A stretch of 64,000 bases of DNA from Candidatus Omnitrophota bacterium (GTDB lineage Bacteria; Omnitrophota; JACPQZ01), in the NCBI GenBank assembly GCA_016190205.1, contig JACPQZ010000038.1:12965-76964 (forward strand), given 5' to 3'. The notes beneath the pieces are model-generated. The model was given only the letters and a program-made list of their open reading frames with translations, made no database searches and was not told where the DNA came from. The translations under genes and the position numbers were made by a program. The first letter of the stretch is position 1; each line of letters opens with the position of its first letter. This document shows, in pieces, positions 24,719 through 33,478 of this stretch.

Positions 24719-26644
24719 ATGCACTTCGCTCACCGAAGCTCCTTCTTACTAGGCCTGTTCGTTTTCATAGCGTTCCTGTCCACAATTTTTGCTCCAGCCA
24801 CCTTCGCTGACCCTCCCTCTGCAAAACTCATCCGGAAGGCCGCTCCTTTTCAACGCACGGCCCCCGAACTGGGCGAGGTCCGCTCCCGTGCCGTGGAGCT
24901 TAACCTGGACGCCCTTCCTGGGGACATCCCGGAGTCGCACCCAGTGCATGGATACATTCGAAAGGTCGAAATCACACTCTTTGAAGATGTCGTGCTCACC
25001 CTTTTACTATACCCTTCGGAGAGAAAGGGCCCCGACCATATCGCGTGGCAGGGTTATGTGGAGTCAGATCCCACCAGCACCGTCTTCATTGTGAGAAACA
25101 AGGCAAGCGTCACGGGAATCATTTCCACGGTGGGCACGAGCTACGAAATCCGGTTTTTGGGTAACGGCCTCCACAGAATTCTGGAGGTGAACTACTCGGC
25201 CCTTCCGCCCGAAGCTAAGCCGCACACCCACGACGAGGGCGACGCGTCCGGGGGCGAAGCTCCTACGGGCGAAACCGCAAGCGCTGATTCCGGCGGGGTG
25301 ACCGATCTCCTGGTGGTCTATACGCCGGCGGCGCGGGCGACATTGGGCGGGACGGACGCCATGAATTCTCGCATTTCGCTCTTCGTGACGCAGACCAACA
25401 CGGCCCTCGCCAACAGTCAGGTCACGACCCGCATGAATCTCGTGCACACCGCGGAGGTGAGTTACGTCGAGAGCGGAAGCTTTTCAACAGACCTCTCCCG
25501 GTTGCGCGGTTCCACGGACGGTTACATGGATACTGTGCACGAGATGCGCAACCTTTACGGAGCGGATCTCGTGTCCCTCATCTTAAACAGCGGGGATTAC
25601 TGCGGCACGGGATACCTTCCCAAAAGCCTTTCGACCGGCAATAGCTCCCTGGGCTTCAGCGTGGTGCTGCGCAACTGCACCGATTACACCTTCGCACACG
25701 AGCTGGGCCACAACATGGGCTCGCATCATGATCGCGCAAATGCGGGCGGCACCCCCCTCTTTCCTTACGCCTACGGCTGGCGATTTTACGGAAATAGCGG
25801 CACCCTGTTCCGCACGGTCATGGCCTACAGCCCCGGGAGGCGCATCCCGTATTTTTCTAACCCCAACCTCCTCTACGACGGAACGCCCACGGGCGTCCCT
25901 GATTCCGAGGACAATGCCCGGAGCCTGAATCAATTCGTTCCCTACTTCTCCAACTACCGCACGAGCACCACCCCGGTGCTTGAACCGGTCCTCTCCTTTT
26001 CGCCGGTCGATTTACAGTTCGGAAATCTGGCTATCGGAGGAAGCAAGCGCCTTATCCTCACCCTGTCCAATAAAGGAGGTGCTGACTTAACCGTCACGAA
26101 CATCCAGCTTGCGCACACGGAGTTCGCTCTGGCGAACCCTGAAAACTGCATCAAGACCCTGGCGCCCTTTGAGTCTTGTTCTCTCTCCGTCGACTACCTG
26201 CCGTTTGACTCGGGTTCAGACACCGGCGTCATCACCTTCACCTCGAACGACCCCACGGGCCCGCACGGATATTACCTCTTCGGGACGGGTGTTGCTGCGG
26301 AACCGGATATCATGCTGAGCGCGACTGGAATAAGTTTCGGAAACGTGAAGGCGGGTTCCTCACAAACGAGGAGCCTCTCCATTTCAAATACCGGCAGCGT
26401 GGACCTCCTCTTAAACCGTCTGGAGATCGTAAATAACGCCACAGGCGCCTTTCAAATCGCCTCGGATGGCTGCTCGTCCCGCGTGATCGCCCCGGCAGGC
26501 TCGTGCACAGTCTCCATCCGCTTTTCGCCACTCGCCAGCACGAGCTACTCGGCGGACCTTGTGATCGAATCCAACGATCCTGATGAGAGTTCGCTTGCGG
26601 TCCCGTTGTCCGGGCAAGTGAGAGGGGCCCGTGGAAAGAAGTAG
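24719..26644 (+). CDS. Secreted reprolysin-like (M12B) zinc metalloprotease with two ASH-type domains
   Basis: About 641 residues. A signal peptide (SSFLLGLFVFIAFLSTIFAPATFA) is followed by a pro-region and a catalytic domain carrying the extended zinc motif HELGHNMGSHHD and a downstream Met-turn region (VMAYSPG). Two repeats of choice-of-anchor-D/ASH type follow (VDLQFGNLAIGGSKRLILTLSN, and GISFGNVKAGSSQTRSLSISN), each with a Cys pair (NCIKTL..SCSL; GCSSRV..SCTV). AAGGAG eight bases before 24719 favours that ATG over 24695. It probably acts outside the cell or in the periplasm; substrate unknown. It is an isolated gene, convergent with the next kinase. Confidence 0.85.
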   Translation: MHFAHRSSFLLGLFVFIAFLSTIFAPATFADPPSAKLIRKAAPFQRTAPELGEVRSRAVELNLDALPGDIPESHPVHGYIRKVEITLFEDVVLTLLLYPSERKGPDHIAWQGYVESDPTSTVFIVRNKASVTGIISTVGTSYEIRFLGNGLHRILEVNYSALPPEAKPHTHDEGDASGGEAPTGETASADSGGVTDLLVVYTPAARATLGGTDAMNSRISLFVTQTNTALANSQVTTRMNLVHTAEVSYVESGSFSTDLSRLRGSTDGYMDTVHEMRNLYGADLVSLILNSGDYCGTGYLPKSLSTGNSSLGFSVVLRNCTDYTFAHELGHNMGSHHDRANAGGTPLFPYAYGWRFYGNSGTLFRTVMAYSPGRRIPYFSNPNLLYDGTPTGVPDSEDNARSLNQFVPYFSNYRTSTTPVLEPVLSFSPVDLQFGNLAIGGSKRLILTLSNKGGADLTVTNIQLAHTEFALANPENCIKTLAPFESCSLSVDYLPFDSGSDTGVITFTSNDPTGPHGYYLFGTGVAAEPDIMLSATGISFGNVKAGSSQTRSLSISNTGSVDLLLNRLEIVNNATGAFQIASDGCSSRVIAPAGSCTVSIRFSPLASTSYSADLVIESNDPDESSLAVPLSGQVRGARGKK

Positions 26645-26646
26645 TG

Positions 26647-27957
26647 TCAGGTCTTGAAAATAAGCGTCGCCCGAACCCCGCCGCCTCTTCTGTTGGAGAT
26701 ATTTAATTCGCCTCCGTGCATGTCCATAATATTTTTGGCGATGGAAAGCCCAAGCCCCGTTCCCTGGCCGGTCTTCTTGGTGGTGAAGAAGGGGTCGAAG
26801 ATCTTGCTTAAGTGCTCCTCCGGGATCCCGGGCCCGGTATCGTCGATTTCCAAAACGGCCAGGGTTTCGCCGGCCTTAAAGCGATCGCCCTCCCTCCTGC
26901 CTTTCCCCGCACCCGCGTTTCCAATCTTCTGGGTGTAGGCCCGGACGGTGAGCGTTCCTCCCACACCCATGGCGTGCGACGCGTTTAAAATAAGGTTAAC
27001 CAGAACGTGCTGAACACGATTTCGATCCATGAGGGCCAGCAGGGGCTCTTTCGCAATATTCCTGACCACCTTGACGCGCAGCCGCTCGAGCTCGTGTCTC
27101 ACAAGAGAAATAGAAGCCTCGAGCACCGCATGAAGATCATCCTGCTTTAAGCTCACGGCGCTTAAAGACGAGAAATCGAGTATTCCCCTGATCACGGTAT
27201 CAGCCTTGCGAACCGCATCCGAGATGTCTTCTATCACCTGTCTTGCATCCGGGTCGCCCTCGCCGATTCTTTTGGCAAGGAAATCCGCCCCCATCCGGAT
27301 AACGCTTAGGGGGTTCTTCACCTCGTGCGCCACGCCTGCGGCGAGGCGCCCGACCGACTGGAGCTTTTCGGCCTGAACGAGCATCGCCATGGTTTCCTGT
27401 AGCTTTTTCTCGCGCGTCTCAATCTCTTTATGGCGCAGCTCCAGGTCCTCCATGACATTGAGCGCGGCCAGTTGAGCGCGTTCGAGCTCCGCCAACCGCT
27501 TCTGCTCGCTTAGGGCAGCGCTTTGAGCAAGCTCCCTCTCCCTTTCAAGAGAGCGCGCGCGTTCGGTCACATCCTGTACCAAAAGAATGGCGGCCTCTTC
27601 GCGTTCGCTCAAGTGAAACCGGGACCCTTCGATCTCGAGCGACAAGACCTCATCCCCTCTCTTGAGCTGGTATGCCTCCCGCTCCATCACGCCCGTTGTC
27701 ATGATGAGGCGCAAGGGATGCGCCTCCGGCGGAACCAAACGACCGTCCCGGCTCAGTGGCAAGAACCCTTCCAGGCCGATCCCCAGGATCTCAATATGGG
27801 CGCGGCCGGTGATCCTGTCAAACCCCCTGTTGCACCACTGGACCCTGCCTTTGGAGTCCGTCCAGACGACACCCGTATCAATGGACCCTAAGGCCACCTC
27901 GAGCTTGCCTAAAATGGACCGGAGCTCCGCGATGAGAGCCGCTAAGTCTGCTACCAC
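26647..27957 (-). CDS. Soluble PAS sensor histidine kinase
   Basis: 436 residues without membrane helices: an N-terminal PAS domain (DTGVVWTDSKGRVQWCNRGFDRITG), a long coiled coil (from about residue 140 to 210), a HisKA box (LAAGVAHEVKNPLSVI) and HATPase (NLILNASHAMGVGG, DTGPGIPEEHLSKIFDPFFTTK, GTGLGLSIAKNIM). The NtrB-like H-box suggests pairing with an NtrC-type or stand-alone regulator. It is third in an operon after a HAMP membrane protein and a stand-alone PAS protein; the three together look like a sensor kinase split over separate chains. Confidence 0.86.
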   Translation of the reverse strand: MVADLAALIAELRSILGKLEVALGSIDTGVVWTDSKGRVQWCNRGFDRITGRAHIEILGIGLEGFLPLSRDGRLVPPEAHPLRLIMTTGVMEREAYQLKRGDEVLSLEIEGSRFHLSEREEAAILLVQDVTERARSLERERELAQSAALSEQKRLAELERAQLAALNVMEDLELRHKEIETREKKLQETMAMLVQAEKLQSVGRLAAGVAHEVKNPLSVIRMGADFLAKRIGEGDPDARQVIEDISDAVRKADTVIRGILDFSSLSAVSLKQDDLHAVLEASISLVRHELERLRVKVVRNIAKEPLLALMDRNRVQHVLVNLILNASHAMGVGGTLTVRAYTQKIGNAGAGKGRREGDRFKAGETLAVLEIDDTGPGIPEEHLSKIFDPFFTTKKTGQGTGLGLSIAKNIMDMHGGELNISNRRGGGVRATLIFKT

Positions 27958-27991
27958 AGGGGCTTGATCGCCTTATGCTTCACTGAAGGCC

Positions 27992-28339
27992 TCACTCCAA
28001 AGGAGTAAGGGTCGCCCCAAAAACCCACTTGCCATCCTGTTTTTCCGCAATGATCAGGTGCTCGCAGTCAGTTTCCTTCCCTGCCTTGGTTACCGCTTTA
28101 AGTTTGAGCGGCTTATTGAGCAGGGTACCCTGCTCCGTGAGAAGAAAGCGGGAGAATCCCAGGTGGTGGGCATCATGCAGGTTTTTGGGAATGAGAACGG
28201 TGAGCGGTCTTCCCATTATTTCCTTCGATTTCCAACCGAAAAAGGATTCGAACGAAGCATTCACCCAGCTGATGAGTCCGTCCCGGTCCGAGATGACGGC
28301 CGGAACTGCGGTTACTTTCTTGAGTTCCTCAAGGGTCAT
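27992..28339 (-). CDS. Stand-alone PAS-domain protein
   Basis: 115 residues forming one PAS fold: VPAVISDRDGLISWVNASFESFFGW is the PAS core and GRPLTVLIPKNLHDAHHLGF resembles the MEKHLA/PAS segment often found in redox or light sensors. There is no output domain. The start overlaps the HAMP-protein stop (ATGA) and the kinase gene follows after 34 bases, so it likely works as a subunit of a split sensor. Ligand unknown. Confidence 0.75.
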   Translation of the reverse strand: MTLEELKKVTAVPAVISDRDGLISWVNASFESFFGWKSKEIMGRPLTVLIPKNLHDAHHLGFSRFLLTEQGTLLNKPLKLKAVTKAGKETDCEHLIIAEKQDGKWVFGATLTPLE

Positions 28340-28968
28340 GCCCCATCCTCCATTTTGAGCCGGAGGGTGCCCCCGGCAGCTGAAACCTTGTCGGGAACCT
28401 CATACCTTCTAGGTTGTCCCAACTGACCGGCCAGCGTATTTATCTCCATTTTGAGCTTGATCATCTCCATCTCCCGGTCTACGGTCACGCGGAAAAACCG
28501 CTCCAGCCTCTTTTGTTTCTCTTCTAAATCGGAATATGCCGTATCGAGCTCTTCGGCCCGCTCCTTTTCTTCCTGCGCGCCCTGTAACGCCTTTTGGGTC
28601 AAGGCCTTTTCTCTTTCCAGAAGACCCTTAAGATCGGCCGCCATTTTGTTAAATGACATGGCGAGCTGCCCCACCTCATCACGCGAGACGACCACAATCC
28701 TCGTGTTGAGATCTCCCCTCCCGACCGCCTGCGCGGCATCCCGAAGTCTCCTGATGGAAGATGTCAGTGACCGCGCCAGAAAGTCTCCGACCGAAATGAC
28801 TATGGCAAAAACTATGGTTGCATAGCCGATCATAACCGTCAGTTTATAGGGGAGTTCTGTGATCCGGATGACGATGGCAATTCCCAGCACCGCCAGGCCT
28901 ATAATGAGCGCGGAAAGCAATACAAAGACTGCGGCGAGCCTCGATCTGATGCTCCGGAACATGCCCAT
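28336..28968 (-). CDS. HAMP-domain inner-membrane protein without output domain
   Basis: 210 residues: two membrane helices close together near the N-terminus (LAAVFVLLSALIIGLAVLGIAIV; MIGYATIVFAIVISVGDFLA) with hardly any periplasmic loop, a HAMP domain (SSIRRLRDAAQAVGRGDLNTRIVV...DEVGQLAMSFNKMA), then a long coiled coil to about residue 190. No kinase or methyl-accepting module follows. It is first in the HAMP-PAS-kinase operon and may transmit membrane or redox signals by coiled-coil contacts. Confidence 0.78.
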   Translation of the reverse strand: MGMFRSIRSRLAAVFVLLSALIIGLAVLGIAIVIRITELPYKLTVMIGYATIVFAIVISVGDFLARSLTSSIRRLRDAAQAVGRGDLNTRIVVVSRDEVGQLAMSFNKMAADLKGLLEREKALTQKALQGAQEEKERAEELDTAYSDLEEKQKRLERFFRVTVDREMEMIKLKMEINTLAGQLGQPRRYEVPDKVSAAGGTLRLKMEDGA

Positions 28969-29027
28969 TACTTTAGCACGGGGAGAGGCTCCTTACAACC
29001 ACCGGCGCCCTGAGGTCGGCACAGGCA

Positions 29028-29066
29028 AATAAAAAGCGATGGGGGCCTTCGAACGGCCCCCATCGC
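29028..29066 (-). terminator. Intrinsic terminator
   Basis: A 12-bp G/C-rich stem (GCGATGGGGGCC paired with GGCCCCCATCGC, 29036-29066) is followed on the minus strand by TTTTTATTT. It lies about 30 bases after the stop codon at 29098 and so ends the transcript of the frameshifted small gene. Confidence 0.88.
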
Positions 29067-29097
29067 CTGCCCCTTGCGCCGCCAGATCTCTTGGTTT

Positions 29098-29515
29098 TTA
29101 CGGCTTCTCCGGGACAGTATCTTTTTCTATGGTAATGGTCTCGGTGATGTTCTTGCCGTCTTCCTTGCGGTACCAGATCGTTTGCTTTTGATCAATAATA
29201 TTTCCAAAAATTATTGGCTTCCTGGTTCCCACGGCCTCCTTCCTCAAACACGCGGGGGTTAAGCTGCGATTCGCCCGGCTCTTTCCCGTACGCTCCCTCC
29301 GAAGCAAATTGCGCTCGATAAAATTCGAGTCTCTTGTTCGTCAACTGCACGTCGGGAAGATCAAAAAGACGCTCGCTCGTATGATCAATGGAGTAGGCCT
29401 CTTGAGCAGATCCATTTGCATTCTTCACAACGACACCGATCGGCCAGCACAAAACGGCCGCCAGCGCACACAACAAAAGACAAACCGCCCTTATTCCAAA
29501 CACTTTTTCGGTCAT
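29098..29515 (-). pseudogene. Small exported protein gene with an apparent 1-base frameshift
   Basis: From the ATG at 29515 (preceded by GGAGGTGATG) the protein has one membrane/signal helix (AVCLLLCALAAVLCWPIGVVV) and a periplasmic region ending abruptly in NNFWKYY at 29192. A second frame continues to a stop at 29098 with a protein-like, non-random tail (TIWYRKEDGKNITETITIEK). The frames would join if one base of the five-T run (plus-strand A run 29206-29210) were removed, giving NNFGNIIDQKQ. A terminator sits just after the second stop. Either a sequencing error, a real frameshift, or programmed slippage. Function unknown. Confidence 0.55.
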
Positions 29516-29629
29516 GGACATCACCTCCATGACTGAAGAGTAGCAAAATCACCATGACAGGAACATGAACTTAAAATTACAATTTGTCCATGGAGTGTCT
29601 GGGGGGTTTGGATCTTACGAGGGACGTTT

Positions 29630-31150
29630 TTAAGAGCGGTCCAGACGTGGAAGCCAAACGGTACAGAGGGTCCCCTGGCCGGCGTGGCTCGTCACATCCA
29701 TACGGCCGCGGTGAACTTCGGTAATCCACCTGCACAGCCCAAGTCCAATGCCCGTCGCATCTTTGGGCGCATCGCTGCGCGGGCTTGTGATGCCGTTGAA
29801 GATGTGCGCCAGCTTTGACTCTGGAATACCCGGTCCGCTGTCTTGAACGCGGAGCGAGACAATATCTTCTTGTGCCTCTACCTTGATCGTGATGGTTCCA
29901 TGAGGAGGTGTGTACCTTACAGCATTATCGACAAGATTAGATATCAGACGGTTCAAGAGCTTCGCATCGCCCTCTACCCACGCCGCCCCGTCCGTCTCGA
30001 CCTCCATTTGGACCTTCGCCTTGCGGGCGATGGGCATCCAGCGCTCCTTAAGCCGCTCCATCATGGTGGTAAGCTCGACGGGCTCCGTCCTCATCACCCC
30101 CTCGCTTCCATCTGTGCGCGCCAGGGTCAATAGCTCTCCCACCACCTCCGTCATCTCCTCCACCGTGCCGAGCTGCAGGCGCAAAAGGTCCTGGTATTCC
30201 TTGGGGCTTCGCGGCGAGCGCAGGGCGAGCTCCACCTCGCCCCTCATGACCGTGAGCGGGGTCCTTAGCTCATGAGAGGCGGCGGCGCTGAACCGCCTTA
30301 TTCTCTCAAAGGAATTTTCAATGCGCGAAAGAAGGCCGTTGAAGGTCACGGCGAGCCGCTCCAATTCGTCCCCGGTCTTCGGCACATCAATGCGGTCAAA
30401 AAGACTCTCCGCGCTGATGCGTTGGGCCTGCCGGATCATGCGGTTTATGGGATGAAGGGCGGTTGAGGCCACGAGCCACCCCACGAGAACAGCGATGGCA
30501 AGCGCAGGCGGCACGAGCAGAAAGAGCCAGAGACGTAATTCCCTGCGCGCAGCATCCACCCGATTGAGCAAGCCGCCCGTTTGTATGTAATAAAGCCCCT
30601 CGCCGTCTTCTACCGCCGGATGGGTTAGAAACCGAATGCGGCTCTCTGCTGTCTTGTGCGTACGGTGAACCGGGTGACGTGAGGCCTCATCCGCCGTCAC
30701 GAGTTCCGGAGTAAGCGACTCAAGTCCCTCAAATCCCCAGGACGCCGCCAGGACATTACCCCCATGGTCCAGAATGCGGAAGGGGCGTGCCGTTTCAAGC
30801 ATGCGCGTCGCTTGCGCCCAGGCCGCGATTACTTCGGAGAGCTTCCCCTCGCGGACGGCAGCCTTGAGCGGCTGTTGGGGCGACTCCATCCAGTTCCCCA
30901 ACTCGCTCTCGCCTCTCCAGTAAGCGCTGATTGCGCTTTCGACTCCCTCGGCATGCGATCTAAGTGTCTGGTCGAGCTGCCGCCCCATCCCCGTAGACAA
31001 TATGGAATAGAGAATGACGGTAAAGATAGCCAGGACACAAGCCCAGACGCCCACGTACCACAAGGTGAGAGAAAGCCGTATGGAGGTTTTGTGGCGCCTG
31101 AACTTCCCCAGCCGGCTCCTATGGGGCGCCTGGGCGGTCGACATGCTCAT
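29630..31150 (-). CDS. CusS-like sensor histidine kinase
   Basis: 506 residues: N-terminal membrane helix (VGVWACVLAIFTVILYSIL), a periplasmic sensor of about 150 residues, a second helix (WLFLLVPPALAIAVLVGWLVA), HAMP (HPINRMIRQAQRIS), HisKA with FSAAASHELRTPLTVMRGEVELAL, and HATPase (NLVDNAVRYTPP, DSGPGIPESKLAHIF, GIGLGLCRWI). The H-box and overall layout match the heavy-metal CusS/CopS group, but the periplasmic domain has no obvious metal-binding His/Met cluster, so the signal is open. Its start overlaps the response regulator gene by 32 bases. Confidence 0.86.
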   Translation of the reverse strand: MSMSTAQAPHRSRLGKFRRHKTSIRLSLTLWYVGVWACVLAIFTVILYSILSTGMGRQLDQTLRSHAEGVESAISAYWRGESELGNWMESPQQPLKAAVREGKLSEVIAAWAQATRMLETARPFRILDHGGNVLAASWGFEGLESLTPELVTADEASRHPVHRTHKTAESRIRFLTHPAVEDGEGLYYIQTGGLLNRVDAARRELRLWLFLLVPPALAIAVLVGWLVASTALHPINRMIRQAQRISAESLFDRIDVPKTGDELERLAVTFNGLLSRIENSFERIRRFSAAASHELRTPLTVMRGEVELALRSPRSPKEYQDLLRLQLGTVEEMTEVVGELLTLARTDGSEGVMRTEPVELTTMMERLKERWMPIARKAKVQMEVETDGAAWVEGDAKLLNRLISNLVDNAVRYTPPHGTITIKVEAQEDIVSLRVQDSGPGIPESKLAHIFNGITSPRSDAPKDATGIGLGLCRWITEVHRGRMDVTSHAGQGTLCTVWLPRLDRS

Positions 31151-31820
31151 CCGTACCTTCTAAAATGTAACCACTCCCTCTCACCGTCCGGATCAGGCCG
31201 TCCCCGGAATCACCTCCCAGCTTCTTCCGAAGCCGGGCGATCAAGACGTCGATCACGTTTGACATGGAATCAAAGTCATGCTCCCAGACGTGCTCAGACA
31301 GCATCGTCCTCGTTACAACTTTCCCCTGGTTACGGACGAGAAACTCGAGCACCGAGTACTCTCGTGTCGTCAACTGGACCATCTGCCCGGCGTGCGTGAC
31401 GCTGTGCTTTGAGGTGTCCATTTCCAAACCCCCCGCCCGGAGGACCAAGGGGTACAACTCACCCTGTCTCCGCAAAAGCGCCCGCAGGCGCGCGAGGAGC
31501 TCTTCGAATTTAAACGGTTTGACTAAATAATCATCTGCCCCTTTATTGAGCGCTTCCACCTTGTCCTTTAGATCATCCTTTGCGGTCAGGACCAAGACAG
31601 GCACCTTATTTTGATGAGCACGGAGGTGTGTCAAGACCTCGATCCCATCCCGCTTGGGCAGGCGCAGGTCCAAGACCATGGCGTCGTATTCCCCGGTCTC
31701 CGCCATAAACAGGGCCTCTTCGCCGTCCTGGGCCACATCCACGGTAAATTGCTCCTCCCGCAGGCCCCGGCGTACAAACTGCGCTACTCGCGGTTCATCT
31801 TCGACCAAGAGAACACGCAC
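31119..31820 (-). CDS. OmpR-family response regulator (CusR-like)
   Basis: About 233 residues with a receiver domain (VEDEPRVAQFVRRGL; phospho-Asp in MVLDLRLPKRDG; DYLVKPFKFEELL) and a winged-helix DNA-binding domain (LTTREYSVLEFLVRNQGKVVTRTMLSEHVW; SNVIDVLIARLRKKLG), very like CusR/CopR. The GTG at 31820 is preceded by GGAGGG at good spacing and begins right at VRVLLVEDE, so I prefer it to the ATG at 31850. It forms an operon with the sensor kinase. Target genes are not evident; the small outer-membrane protein upstream is a candidate. Confidence 0.88.
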   Translation of the reverse strand: MRVLLVEDEPRVAQFVRRGLREEQFTVDVAQDGEEALFMAETGEYDAMVLDLRLPKRDGIEVLTHLRAHQNKVPVLVLTAKDDLKDKVEALNKGADDYLVKPFKFEELLARLRALLRRQGELYPLVLRAGGLEMDTSKHSVTHAGQMVQLTTREYSVLEFLVRNQGKVVTRTMLSEHVWEHDFDSMSNVIDVLIARLRKKLGGDSGDGLIRTVRGSGYILEGTDEHVDRPGAP

Positions 31821-31874
31821 CGTCAAACCCTCCACACGCTCGTCTTTCAAGTATTATATTCCTCAAGCCGCCCC

Positions 31875-31911
31875 AAAAAAAGGGCCGTTGAAGCACCCAC
31901 TTCAACGGCCC
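31875..31911 (-). terminator. Intrinsic terminator between outer-membrane protein gene and response regulator
   Basis: A 12-bp perfect stem (31882-31893 with 31900-31911, GGGCCGTTGAAG paired with CTTCAACGGCCC, loop CACCCA) is followed on the minus strand by seven T residues. It lies about 120 bases after the stop at 32034. I see no convincing gene in the interval. Confidence 0.85.
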
Positions 31912-32033
31912 CTTCAGCGTCCTTACGGGGGGGAGACCCCGCTTTTTAATCCCCGGGCCGACCTGCCCCACGAGGTCCTGCGCCGGGGAATCTTTTTTCT
32001 CCGGTTTCCCCTTAAGGAGACGCCTTAATAACG

Positions 32034-32603
32034 TCAAAACCGGAGGCCGACCGACACCCCCGGCATTACATCTGCATCCGCCCCGCGCCCATTTTTAAGG
32101 TCTGTAAAATTCACCGTGAGCCGCGTATCCAGGCTTGTGTTCGGTGAGATGGCATGATCATATCCGAACCCGACCGGAATAAGCCATGAGGTATCGGAAT
32201 CACGGAAGTCGGAATGGACAAACCCGGCGCCCGCATGGAGGTACACCCTCCCGACCCCTTCCGTCTCGGGGAGATCCATCCAATATTTTCCCTGGCCCGA
32301 GAGCCCGAAGAGCGCCATGTCATCTGAAAAGCCCAGCTGTGCCATGGGGCCGAATGACACCCGATCGCTCACGAAACGGTCCAGAGAGGCATTGAGCGTA
32401 AAGGCCGTGTCATCGGGTGTGCTGGCAAGAAATCCGGGCCCAAAGCCGAAGGACCATTCGTTTTCTGATGGAGCGTGTACCTGTGTTACAGCACCTTCGT
32501 TGTACGCCGAGGTGGCCGTCGCCCCCTGCGCCCAAGAGGGTTGCGGTACGAAACAGATGGCTGCAAATCCCCACACGAACCACTGGTGCAACTGTCTCAT
32601 CAT
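32034..32603 (-). CDS. Small outer-membrane beta-barrel protein
   Basis: About 189 residues: signal peptide (WFVWGFAAICFVPQPSWAQG) and amphipathic strands typical of an eight-stranded OmpA/OmpX-like barrel, ending in Phe (MPGVSVGLRF). GGAGGGAGC precedes the ATG pair at 32603. No functional motif beyond the barrel is visible. It is a single-gene unit with its own terminator, located between the two-component pair and another response regulator. Confidence 0.72.
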   Translation of the reverse strand: MMRQLHQWFVWGFAAICFVPQPSWAQGATATSAYNEGAVTQVHAPSENEWSFGFGPGFLASTPDDTAFTLNASLDRFVSDRVSFGPMAQLGFSDDMALFGLSGQGKYWMDLPETEGVGRVYLHAGAGFVHSDFRDSDTSWLIPVGFGYDHAISPNTSLDTRLTVNFTDLKNGRGADADVMPGVSVGLRF

Positions 32604-32701
32604 GTGAGCTCCCTCCAGCTTTACACCCGAAAGTCTACCACCCGGCAGGTGACACAAAGATGACAATTACATTAAAAATCTGTCATGTTTCAGGCAGGGG
32701 A

Positions 32702-33478
32702 TCAACGCTCGTGCAGTTCGAAGGCGCGCAGCGCTGTGACGAAATTGCCGTAATGGGCGGGGTCTTTGACAAACCCGTCCGCGCCGCTCTTGAGGGACCT
32801 GACCTCATAATCAAAACCGGAATAGGAATACACGAGGACTGGAACACGTGTCGTGATCGCCCGGTCCGAAAGCGCGGTGGACAATACCTCCTTTACCCTA
32901 CGGACTGCCTCCTCTCCCGGCAGTTCCTTCTGAACATATTCCATGAGGATATAGTTGGGGAGTTCTTTTCTCAGGGCCCCCTCCAGCTTGCTTATATCCT
33001 CTATCAAAACCACCTGATAACGCTCCTCTTTGAGACAGTCCATAAGCCCTTGACAGTGGGGATTGGATTTTAAGTCCAGCAAAAACACGACCTGCGCCTC
33101 GATCTGCTCCCAAATGAGCCTCATCTTGAGCAAAAGCTCATCCATCTCGAAGGGCTTCGCGAGAAAGGCATCCGCGTCCACGTCTTGAAACGTGCGGCGC
33201 AAATCCTCCCGCGCCGTCATGATGATGACGGGGTAACGGGGCCGGGCATGCTCCGTGCAGAGTTTTGTGTAGACAGATATCCCGCTCTCTTCCGGCATGG
33301 TGAGGTCGAGCAAAATCATATCGGGCGCAATAGTATCCACCGCCTCAAGCGCAGTTTTTCCATCATGGGCGGTGAAGACATCGTAGCCCTCAAGCTCCAG
33401 GTTTCTCTTTAAAAGAGCGACCAGATCCTTTTCGTCATCTACCACCAGGATCTTGCGGGGACTGGCTTGAATTTTCAT
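32702..33478 (-). CDS. Response regulator with an active and a degenerate receiver domain
   Basis: 258 residues. Residues 1-125 form a normal receiver (ILVVDDEKDLVALLKRNL; phospho-Asp in MILLDLTMPEESG; DAFLAKPFEMDELL). The second half repeats a receiver-like fold (VVFLLDLKSNPHCQGLMDCLKEERYQV... ADGFVKDPAHYGNFV) but the phospho-acceptor strand reads NYILMEYVQ, without the Asp. No DNA-binding or enzymatic output is visible. The ATG at 33478 overlaps the CCC1 stop (ATGA). It may act as a phosphorelay or protein-interaction hub. Confidence 0.8.
   Translation of the reverse strand: MKIQASPRKILVVDDEKDLVALLKRNLELEGYDVFTAHDGKTALEAVDTIAPDMILLDLTMPEESGISVYTKLCTEHARPRYPVIIMTAREDLRRTFQDVDADAFLAKPFEMDELLLKMRLIWEQIEAQVVFLLDLKSNPHCQGLMDCLKEERYQVVLIEDISKLEGALRKELPNYILMEYVQKELPGEEAVRRVKEVLSTALSDRAITTRVPVLVYSYSGFDYEVRSLKSGADGFVKDPAHYGNFVTALRAFELHER

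Noticed and set aside
31795-32037. 80-residue minus-strand frame across the terminator
   Set aside because: It reads through a strong intrinsic terminator into the response regulator start and has no credible ribosome binding site.
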